From Dermatophagoides farinae (taxonomy: Eukaryota; Arthropoda; Arachnida; Sarcoptiformes; Pyroglyphidae), in NCBI RefSeq assembly GCF_024713945.1, contig NC_134681.1, positions 2,542,001 to 2,606,000 of the forward strand: DNA of 64,000 nt, written 5' to 3'. Within the stretch, counting starts at the first letter, position 1. Each line of letters begins with the position of its first letter. Position numbers and translations under genes: made by a program. This document shows positions 54,575 to 64,000 of the stretch, one piece after another. The notes under the pieces are model-generated. The model had not been told where the DNA came from. It worked only from the letters and a program-made list of their open reading frames with translations, and ran no database searches.

Positions 54575-54598
54575 AGAAGCATCAATATTGATGCTTCT
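54575..54598. repeat. 24-bp perfect palindrome
   Basis: The 12-base half AGAAGCATCAAT is followed with no spacer by its exact reverse complement. It is not built from the trinucleotide repeats around it. It lies directly after an A-run, which is compatible with a cruciform or a dimeric factor site. No function can be assigned. Confidence 0.7.
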
Positions 54599-57500
54599 GT
54601 CACTGATGGTGATGAAAGCATTTCTTTATTTATATGTGCGTATGTGAGAGATTTTCATTAGCATATTTAAAAAAAAAAAACGTTTGGATTTGGAAAATTA
54701 TGTGAATTTAAATGTATGTCACACAAACACTCACACACATACATAATCTAAAATGAATTCGGGTTTTTTTTTTGCTAAAAAAAACAAATCTTTATCATCA
54801 TCATCGTCATCATCATTTTTTGATATTTATACACAAGTAGTATAGTAGTCATCGTTGTCGTAGGCGTATTCATTCATATCTCTTGTTTCACATTTGAAAT
54901 GATGATGATGACGACACTCTTCATGTAAATTGAATTGATAGAAGAAAAGTTCGTTGTCACTTTCATTATTAATCATTATCTAGTGTGTGTGTGTGTGTGT
55001 GTGTGTAAGAAATAAAAACAAAGTGAGAAAACTTTTATTTGTATTTCAAGAAAATGTATATTTAGTTTAGAAAATGTAGTTAGATTCTTGTTGTCGTCAT
55101 CATCATCAATATATTGGGTTGACAATTTTTAGCAGAGAATAAACATGGTTAAATGTTTTCATTTTCGTTATTTTCGTTGTTGTTTTTGGCAAATAAACAC
55201 TTACGTTTTTTTTTTACTGGTTTTCAGTTCATAATGATGATGGAAAAAAATATTGTTGATGTTTATTCTTTCCTGTGTTTATCATCACCATCATTCAATC
55301 ACCGGAGTAAAAAAAGTAGAATAAAAAAAAATTTCTTTACAATTTGCTAGCAGTGTATAGCATCGATAGTAGTTGCAATTCAGATGTGTAAGTATCGCGT
55401 TTTTTTTTTGTCCAAAATGGTCCAAAGATCATCACATTATCGTTGTCGTAAACTTTTCCGTTTTTTTTTGGTTGGATAACAAACAAACCAATTGATAATT
55501 ATGACGACGAGTCCATTCGGATCGGCTACCTGGGTAACCATTTAATGATGATGGTGATGATGATAACACAATGTGTTTGTTTTTTCTTTCAAAACAATGT
55601 TATGTTTCGAATGACAACATCACCAACAACAAAACAAAACAAAATGCATACAGAAATGTAAAAATTTCATTCACAAACAAATAAATCTACCATAAAGTAC
55701 AACAGCATTAATTTTTGTGTTAAATAAACACATTTTATGCGCACTATGCATTATATTTCATGCAATTTTTTTTCCTTTTATCATATACGATGATATGATA
55801 TGGACAAAATTTGAGCCACAAGTCTTTTTTCTGTTCATAATAAACAACCAAATAGATGAACCAGATGATAGTAGCAGCAGCAGCTAACGCAACAAGGCTC
55901 GATCAAGTCAAAGACCGGCTTTTTATTAACACAACATAATACAGACACACACACACTCATATTTTATTTTGGCCTTCAAACAACCATTTCTGAATGACTG
56001 ACTGATGAATGGTAAAAAAATGTTACTTTTTATTGTTGTTGTTTTGTTACTTAGTTTCAATGTCACTCAGTGTGTGGACCATGACCACTAACAGCCATTG
56101 ACCACGACCGCCACCACCACCAATCTCATCCTTACTTTGTGTCTTGTTTTTCTATTCAATTCCCACCTGGCCAAACATTACATTGTGTGTGTTGATTATT
56201 ATGAAATTTATTCAAAAAAGATAATCGAACAAACTTACCATTTTTTTCGATGGTAAAGATGTTGAATGAAAATGGACAAAATTATTTAATGAATTTTTTT
56301 CATCTTTTTTCTCACGATTCATCTAGGTTTTTTATCTGTTCTGTTTGTTGTTGTTCGGCTGAGAAGACGACAACAACGACGACAATGAGGATGTTGATTC
56401 TGTATCTTATTTTTAGAAGTGCAAAAAAAAAAATTTCTACATGAACTTTTCACATTTTCGCAGACATACACAAACAAAATAAGAAAATTCTTTCTCTCTC
56501 TCTCACGGTTCGATGCTAGGGCCATTGAACATGATTACTAGGTCCTTGGTTTTTTTTAATTTCTAGTTTCTTATTTTGGTTCTTGGTGTCTTTTCTCTGT
56601 TTTGTCTGGCTTGGTTCAACGCGTCAACTCCACACACACACACACACACACGACACAAACAAAAACATATACTGCATATACATATTTCAGAATGAATGAA
56701 TGTTTTGTATGTGAATGCAGACGCCAGAATTCTCATAGGAATTTCACAGTAGCAGTAGAATTTTTTTTCTGAAAACACACACACACGGTGAGAAAGAATG
56801 AATGAATGGGAAAAGCAAAAAATATTTGATGTAAATTGAATGATGATGTTTATTGAAAAAATTCAGGAAAAACTTTCCAAGCATGCGTGTTGTGTGTTTC
56901 ATAAACCAGAATATTCATTCATTCATAGTAAGATGAGAATTATTATTGTTTGAGAGAATTCTATAACCTATTAATCTGATGATGACAGATAATGATGACA
57001 GACACACACAGAGAAAGAATCTATTATTATCGAATTCCATTTTATAGACGTGTTTTTTTCTATGGTTATTACAGAATCAATAAAGAACATGATCCTATTC
57101 TTTTTTGGTTTTTTTTTTCAAAAGATCACGAAACTATCATTGAATTACCAATGAAGTGAATTAACTGATGACATATGATGGAAGAATTTTGATAATAAAA
57201 AATTAGAAGGAAGTGTTTTTTATTCGCTCATTCAATCCAGAATTAGAAATCGCCTGTATTCTGATGATGACGATGATGAAAAATAAGGGAATTTCTGGAA
57301 TTTCGTTTTTTCTTTCTTCCTTGGTTAAACCTAGATTAACCTAGAAAAGAAGAAAAGGAATAGAATTTCAATTTAATAGATCGCTCTATCGCTTCATTGC
57401 TTCACCGCTTTCACCCATATATATCCAATATCGGAATTCCTTTTAATCTTCTTCTTGGATTCATGGGAATCAACAAAGAAAAAAATCCGATTATTTTTTT

Positions 57501-58510
57501 CCAAAAAATGTATAAAGAATGCCATCTTGAGGCTTAAAAATTCAACTTTATTAATATTTCAGTTTTATTCAAACAAAAAAAAACAAAGAAAGAAACGGAT
57601 ATTGCAAAAATGTGAAAAATAAAACATGTAATAATTGGATTGATCATATATGGATTGATTGATTCAATAATTTTTATATGAAAGATGGATAATCATCGTA
57701 ATGCAATATATCGATGATGATGTGATATAATTATGTTTACAAATGTGAATATATGATATGCATCATGATGATGATGATGATGAGTGATGATGATTATTCA
57801 AATTTAAATTTAAGTAATAGTGATAACATTGAAAAATATTTTTTAAACGCGAAAGAATCGATTATTTTTTTGTTATATCTATATTGAGATCAATATCGAA
57901 GCTGTTTTTCTTTTTTTTTCTGGTTTGGGTTGTTGATCAATTTGCACAGTTGAAATGTCGAATATCATTATCATTTTGACCTGCTTGAAATGTTTTTCTA
58001 ATGAATTTGTATTTAAAGAATGAGGAAAATAAACGATAAGCAATTAACAAAATAACAATCAATCAATCGATCGATTAATTGTTGTGGAAACATTAATTAG
58101 AAAAATATATTCAATGAATGAAGTTGGATAGGTTGTTGTCGGTGTTTTGTTTTGTTTTTTTTTTATCAGAGATACAAGAATAAATTTATCATTATGTTGA
58201 AGATTATTATGCGAAAAAATAAGAATCGAAGTAGTGTAGTTATTTTTCTATTATCAGTAGCAGTAATGGATAGAAAAAAGCTCGTTTGAGGTCATATTCA
58301 TTGTTGTTTTTAGGGGTTTCAGGTTTTAATTTTTTTTTGATATGATTATCATTTGAATTTTTGGTTACACTGATGAGAAATGATGTTTGGTGATTTTGTG
58401 TGTGTGTGTTAGAAAAAAAATGAAATAATAACAAAGAGTAGCAGAGTAGAAAAGAAAAAAGGGGAATGAGTCAATGTCAATGACAAAGAAGGCGATCAGT
58501 TTGGTTTTTT

Positions 58511-58516
58511 TTTATT
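58511..58516 (-). terminator. poly(A) signal of the SHB-family gene
   Basis: AATAAA followed by a run of A on the minus strand, about 30 nt after the TAA stop at 58546, which fits a very short 3' untranslated region. Confidence 0.65.
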
Positions 58517-58545
58517 CCTTTACAATCAACGTAGTTTTTTTTTGG

Positions 58546-60442
58546 TTAAAGCAATTGAACCTCAATCGGATACAATAAGGCCATATGTTCACATCCATTC
58601 AATGGTAAACGATGTATTGTATAATGATCAATTAATTGTGGTATTGATTCAAAACGGATTGTCAACATTAATGATGTGGATGATCTCGATGTCCATGGTT
58701 GATTTGGATGGTCATTATCATCAACATTGTTGTTGATACCCTGTTGTTGTAGTGATGGACATCCAAAATGGCCCAATGACCAATAATTACCATTATTATG
58801 ATTACAGTGAAATAGACGAAAATGTATGTAACCAAATATTGATCTAAAAGAAATGTTTAAACATCAAAATATGTGGTCATTTTCAAAGAAAAAAAAATAC
58901 AAACTTTAATGATAATGTATAAACATTTCTTCGACGATTACGACGAACAAGATATGAACCAATACTGTGTTTTTCTAAAATTTTTTCCGATTCTTTTCGA
59001 TTAATCGAACCATGGTACCAGCTATTTGCATTAAATGGTCAATTTACATTCATCAAAAATTCAATAAAATCAATCAATCGATTATAAACTTACAATTGAT
59101 ATTCAAGCGAAACATTTGAATCGATTCGCACAGCATCCTGATAGTTGAACCGTAACTGTTGTTGTTGTACATTATTATTATTCGATGAAACAGTTGATGA
59201 TCGATTATCGTTGTAATCTTGAAAATTCAAACACCAACGGTTAATATCATCGTTATTTGTCGCTGCTGCTATTGTCGATGATGTGGATGATGATGATTTC
59301 GCTGATGCTGGATAATGATTGGACAATTGTACAATTGGTTCGAATTTTTTTGGATTATATTTCGGTGATGGTGGACGTTGTAATAATATAGCTGTTGTTG
59401 TCGGACAAAAGTATCCTCCTGTCATCAATGATGATGATGATGATGAATAATTATGATGATGATGATGATGTGAGCAAGAAGTTTGATATGAATGATTATT
59501 AGAATTGAATGAAAAATTGAAATAATCACTACGATTTCCATTTGCCGATGATCGTGAACGGCCATTCGGACCGCAATCATCAACATTTCTATCACTACTA
59601 CTACCACCGGTTGAACATGATGAACCATTACGATGTGCCGTTGGAAATGTTTGATCCAATGTTGTCGGTGTTGGTGATATTTGTGGTAATGATAAATTTT
59701 TCAATGGTACCAGATTTAGATTGAGCCGTGCACGACGATATTTTATCGAATTATTACGCCAAGAATTTATATCATCATTTTCATTATCTATGACGATAAT
59801 AATAATCAAATTGGTTAGTCGAAAAAGAATCATTCGCATCCACTTACCGGTTTGTGTATTGTTATGGTTCGATTCTGAACTACATGTTAGATTTGTTGAT
59901 GATGAACATGTTGTTGAATTGGATAATGATGTAGTTGTCGATTCTAATGACATTGTTGATCCGTTTTGTTCTTGTTGATGATTTTGTTGATTATTTGTTG
60001 ATGATATTTGTTTCGAATGATTAATCATTGTATTTTTCGATTTTGTCATTGTTATTACACCACCGTCACCGCCATAATCATCATCCACATCAAGCGTGTT
60101 CACAGATGGTTTCAATGAATGTTTGTTTTCATCATCGTTACTAGATGTCGGCATTTTAGTTAAGAAATTTTTTTTCGATTCATCATCATCATCATCCATT
60201 ATGTTGTTGATGATGAATTGTTTAACACTGCCATCGACATTAATGTTTTCATTAATATCATCATCATTTGTTTTAACACTATTATCGCCATTATTATTAT
60301 CAGCATTTCTTATAATAATTTTTGGATCGATACCCATTGTTGTTGTCGTTGTTGTTGTTTTTAGTTGACTAAGATTTTCAATCGAATCGAATATTGATTT
60401 AGATTCCTGATCACTAGTCGGTGTATTTAATGGTGAAGGCAT
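58546..60442 (-). CDS. SHB-family SH2 adaptor protein
   Basis: Cytoplasmic phosphotyrosine adaptor related to SHB/SHD/SHE/SHF. Exons join as 60442-59848, 59787-59094, 59021-58905 and 58843-58546, with GT-AG introns of 60, 72 and 61 nt and compatible phases, giving 567 residues. The SH2 domain spans about 431-560: it opens with WYHGSINRKESEKIL, has the phosphotyrosine-binding Arg456 in GSYLVRR, then VYTLSLKSIFGYIHFRLF, and ends with FESIPQLIDHYTIHRLPL and GCEHMALLYPIEVQLL. The C-terminal GxEHMxLLYP signature and domain position at the extreme C-terminus are typical of the SHB family. The loop between about 481 and 528 is expanded by roughly 30 residues, with Asn/Gln runs. The N-terminal 430 residues are low-complexity (Asn/Ser/Asp/His) with short conserved-looking pieces such as PPSPKYNPKKFEPIVQLSN. 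The start is the first ATG of the frame, preceded by an A-rich context. Confidence 0.88.
59788..59847 (-). other. 60-nt stopless intron in the SHB-family gene
   Basis: The donor ACCG|GTAAGT is consensus and the acceptor is CGTCATAG|. The intron is a multiple of three and has no in-frame stop, so the reading frame runs straight through it. Spliced product reads ...TQT-DNENDD; retention would add 20 residues including ILFRLTNLIIIIVI. Confidence 0.75.
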
Positions 60443-61840
60443 TTTTTTCCAGAAATGAAAATTGTTTTTTTTTCGACAAATATGATGAAAAAATCAATCG
60501 ATTATCGAACATGTGTGTGTGTGTGTGTGTGTTTCTGTGTGTAGAAAAATGGGAAATTCAAAAATGAATCAGCAAAAAAACCGATTAATTAATTATAATT
60601 CATGTTCATTTCATGATATTATCGATCGAATCATTCGAATATTTACTTCCTAATCATTCACCCACTCATGCATAATCAAACAGACAGACAGACAATCTGA
60701 ATTTCTGCAACAAGAAAAAAAATTTTATTCCACTCACACATGCATTTTCCTCTTTTTTTTTGCTAAGACAAATCGAAAAATCAAATAACAAACGCACACA
60801 TATTAATATTAATATATAAAAATAGAGAAAAAAAGAAAAAATGGAACAATCCCGGAAACTTGAGCTTAAAAAAAAGAGAAAAAATGAATTACGTAACATT
60901 AATGGAATATGATCGTCATCATAGACAATTGGATATGATGAACAGAACGAGAACCAGAATCCGAATCAGAACATCTACCATTATCATACCATATATCGAT
61001 AGCACAAAGTACTTAGGGGTAACCAAAAATAACAAGCTAATATCTGATGGTTGGTGATATTTATAATAGACATCTCTCTCTAATGAACCAGATTTATTTG
61101 AATTATCTGGTATGGATACTAACAAACACACACAGCGGTATCGACAACAATAGTTGTAATAATAATCCGAGCTAACAAATGTTTGGAAACAAACAAAAAA
61201 AAAGGAGAAAAAGAAAATGCGTAAATCCCTACATGATATCAATTGAAGATTATTAGAATTAAACTATAGAAATGGTGGTTCTCGATGTTCAATTGCATCA
61301 TCATCGACATCAACGGAAACAACAACAACGGCAAAAACAACACTCAGCCAACAAGAATAAAAAAAAACTTTAATGGATAGTAACAATGATTTCTAAAAAT
61401 AGCGAAAAAAATCGTTTCTTAGGAAAAAAAAACAAATTATTATTCAATGTACTAAAAAACAACAGCAACAAAAGAATTAGAATTTTTATTCAATTTTGTT
61501 GTCAACAGAAAAAAAAGATTGCCGAATGGAACAAACAGAAATACCCACCCGTTCTTCGTTTATGAATTCGAATAGCAAAAAAAAAAAAAAAAAAAATAGG
61601 ACGAAAAACAATTTTCCATATTCATTCATTCATTTATTTATTCAAAATCTTTGAATACGCACACAAATAGCAACATTATGGATGGATGGATGATGAAAAA
61701 CATAAAAATAACAGGAAAGAAATAGATGTATGTAATTATCAAATTACAGGATGTAAATGCGTGTGTGTGTGTGTGTGTATATTTTTTTCTTAAGAATTTT
61801 GCACCTTGCATATTTTTGTGGGCGCCAGGCAAAAGAAAAA
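60443..61840. other. upstream region of the SHB-family gene
   Basis: It should contain the promoter and 5' leader of the minus-strand SHB-family gene. It shows a TG array at about 60511-60533, A-rich stretches and no supportable coding sequence. I see no definable promoter element. Confidence 0.5.
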
Positions 61841-61874
61841 ATTATTGAATTAGAATATTCTCTAATTCAATAAT
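61841..61874. repeat. inverted repeat, 14-bp arms with 6-nt loop
   Basis: The arm ATTATTGAATTAGA at 61841-61854 and its exact reverse complement at 61861-61874 are separated by ATATTC. It is the first of four inverted repeats in 185 bp. Confidence 0.9.
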
Positions 61875-61931
61875 ATATAAATGTGTGTGTGCCATTGAGA
61901 TAAAAGAAAAGGAATGATTATTACTGGTGAG

Positions 61932-61969
61932 AATTTTAACATTTGTTTGTCGAAACAAATGTTAAAATT
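61932..61969. repeat. inverted repeat, 17-bp arms with 4-nt loop
   Basis: AATTTTAACATTTGTTT at 61932-61948 and its exact reverse complement at 61953-61969 enclose GTCG. It is the longest perfect hairpin I found in the window. Confidence 0.92.
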
Positions 61970-61982
61970 GCATAAAATAAAA

Positions 61983-62025
61983 ATCGAATTCGATAACAAT
62001 CAGATCGATCAATCAATTGATCGAT
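61983..62025. repeat. two further palindromes
   Basis: ATCGAATTCGAT at 61983-61994 is a perfect 12-bp palindrome. ATCGATCAAT at 62004-62013 and its reverse complement at 62016-62025 form a second inverted repeat around CA. Confidence 0.85.
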
Positions 62026-64000
62026 TAAATATTTTGTTCATCGATTTTCATAATTTTAGACTTGGAAACAACAACAAAATGTTAATTTATTACAACATTG
62101 AACTTGACATTTTTTTTTCTCTTTCTCACTATAAAATTGTTTGATATTAATAATGAAGATGATTGAACTGAAAAAACGATTACAATATCCGTTTGACTCA
62201 TTATTTTGATGAATGTCATATGTTATAAACGTGTTATATCCAATCAATTTTCGATTAATAATTTTGTGAATTAAAACAAAAAGTGGTTCATCATCGAAAT
62301 CATTAATAGACTATAGAGCAGCGTTTGCCAATGAGTAATTCAACACAGCGTGTTTAATGGTTAAGTCTCACATGTCCATCTTTTCATCTTTTATGTTTTC
62401 GTGTGCTATGTTCATCGATAATCCTAATCACAACATAATAATACAACAGTGAATGTTTGATTTTGGTTGTTGTTTGTTTGGATTATCTCAGAGTTAGTCA
62501 GTGAATGAGTATTATTATTAATTTGTGATCACGAGAAAATGTCATGAAAAATCAAAAAAAAAAAAAAAAATATACTCAAATTGGAATATTTTTCAACAAT
62601 TTTTGGATCAAAACAATGTGATTATGCACATGATGTACACATTGGTGACAAAAACAAAAAACAAAAACATTTGTCATTTCCATAATTCCAATTTTCAAAA
62701 AAAAACAAACATTATTTTTCTTCAATTAAATCAAGTGAATAATTTTTTTTTCATTGGAAATGATTGGAGGTTACTTTTGATTTTCGAATAATCCAAAAAA
62801 AATTAACCGGAAAAATATGAAAAAATTTTGTCAAACACTTACCCGAATTAAATTTTCTTTTTTTTATTATCTAATTAATTCGATTTTTCGTCACCAATAT
62901 CATTAGATTATAATCATCTTTATCATCATTGTCGACGGCGACAACAACAATTTCCATAATTGTTGTCAATTTATTTTCATTGGAATTCAAATTGTTTCAA
63001 ATTGTTCAATAATGATTTTCGATGATGGCAAGATGATGATTGGAAAATTTATTCAAACAAAACAAAATCCATTCAATGATGAAAAATCAACATTCGAAAT
63101 TGACGAATAGATGCTGAATGATTGAATATCTGATCTAAATCCTTGAGATCCATCACCACAATTCATCATCATCTTCGTTGAATTAGGAAGAAAAAAAATC
63201 TGAAACATAACTGAGCAAATATACACACATTGAAAATAGAGAGAAGGAAAGAAAAAACCGACACACTCGTACCACTCGGGCGCCAAACATTATGCTGTAT
63301 GACTCATGCAATATCACACATTTTTTTTCATTTGCTTTTCTAGTTTCAGAATCGATACATGGAATAGTGTGATTATGATGAGAAAGAAGAAAAGAAAAGA
63401 AATGGGAAAAAAACTATAGTACCATTTTTATTGGAAAATATTCGTATGGCGCCTGACTGTTTTTTGCACACACACACACACCGACAGAATGTTTTTGTTC
63501 CACAATATACACAACTGAGAATCAAGATGATAAGGATATAGTGTATATTTGATCATGTGATTCTTTCTCTTTCACTCTCTTTTTTAGAATCATTCAGAAT
63601 ATCAAGGATATGTCATTCAGAATGTGATTATATTATATACTCATCATCATCTTCGCCACTGATGATGATGGCGTATTTGTATTTGCCTTAGTGTATGTGT
63701 AATGTATTTTTTTCAATGAATGAATTGTTCCAAACATTTTGGTTTTTTTCTCGTTTTGTTTTGTTTTCGATCTTGTTCCATGATAATATGAATGGATAGA
63801 ATATGGAATCGATGGAATTTGAATCAAAAGAATATTGTTTGTCTGTGTGTGTGTGTAATGAAAAATACATGCGTGATGTTGATCATTTTGGTCATTTTAC
63901 CACTTTATATATTATATAGTGAAGGATAAGTTCCACCACCAACAACAACAACCAATGAAATAAGCAAAAAATTTTCATTTTCTAGAAAAGAAACCATTCA
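62026..64000. other. gene-free right end
   Basis: A/T runs, ATC/GAT tracts and short CA/TG arrays (for example about 63468-63481 and 63844-63857). No coding region, RNA gene or ordered structure can be supported up to the window end. Confidence 0.6.

Larger units (their letters stand above)
44753..58490. other. repeat-rich interval between the kinase and SHB-family genes
   Basis: About 13.7 kb without a supportable gene. The part next to 44752 must hold the kinase promoter and any 5' untranslated exons; none can be placed. Contents are A/T runs, CA/TG arrays (about 48433-48457 and 54982-55006), TC at 46807-46834, a composite tetranucleotide array at 48240-48300, the palindromes TTCACATGTGAA (47866-47877) and TTAAAAGCTTTTAA (53989-54002), and a 24-bp palindrome at 54575-54598. 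Remaining open frames are translations of repeats. Confidence 0.65.

Noticed and set aside
59425-60368. Open frames overlapping the SHB-family exons in other frames
   Set aside because: They are shadows of trinucleotide tracts in the real exons.

Overview
The window looks like nuclear DNA of a small-genome arthropod, most likely an acariform mite such as Dermatophagoides or Sarcoptes. That assignment is an inference from three things: strong AT-richness, very short GT-AG introns (60 to 83 nt where I could place them), and coding sequence full of Asn/His/Gln/Asp/Ser homopeptides that mirror the short ATC/GAT, TTG/CAA and CA/TG tracts in the non-coding DNA. There are no operons, CRISPR arrays, rRNA genes, recognisable tRNAs or transposase genes. 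The name-level organism is not proven by the sequence.

Only three genes can be supported, all on the minus strand. From right to left: (1) 60442-58546, an SHB-family SH2 adaptor in four exons (567 aa when joined), ending with an SH2 domain and a poly(A) signal about 30 nt past the stop. (2) 44752-39815, a PCTAIRE-type cyclin-dependent kinase (CDK16/17/18 family) in six exons (1525 aa when joined), with a very long low-complexity N-terminus and C-terminus. A further acidic exon at 39499-39216 is a plausible alternative or true 3' end. (3) 37530-35191, a 779-aa type I membrane protein with three sushi (CCP) modules, a divergent jelly-roll-like middle region, one membrane span and a short tail carrying a PPxY motif. 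A 5' exon ends at 37600 and is spliced 69 nt later exactly onto the ATG.

The remaining DNA, above all positions 1 to about 34900 (a desert of about 35 kb) and about 44.8 to 58.5 kb, holds no gene I can defend. It is made of microsatellites, homopolymer A/T runs and short trinucleotide tracts, including a 119-nt pure CT array at 11566-11684. Within it are a few short, more complex, GC-richer islands (near 10.4, 12.3, 22.2, 24.6, 25.0 and 55.5 kb) and several perfect palindromes or hairpins, notably four inverted repeats packed into 185 bp at 61841-62025. These are the best places for undescribed exons, small RNAs or regulatory elements.

The three genes plausibly all serve signalling and cell contact: a receptor-like surface protein, a cyclin-Y-type kinase and a phosphotyrosine adaptor. 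Nothing in the window shows that they act together. No clear novel biological system is demonstrated; the strongest leads are the two related minus-strand islands at 10.4 and 12.3 kb, the unusual kinase structure and the hairpin cluster.
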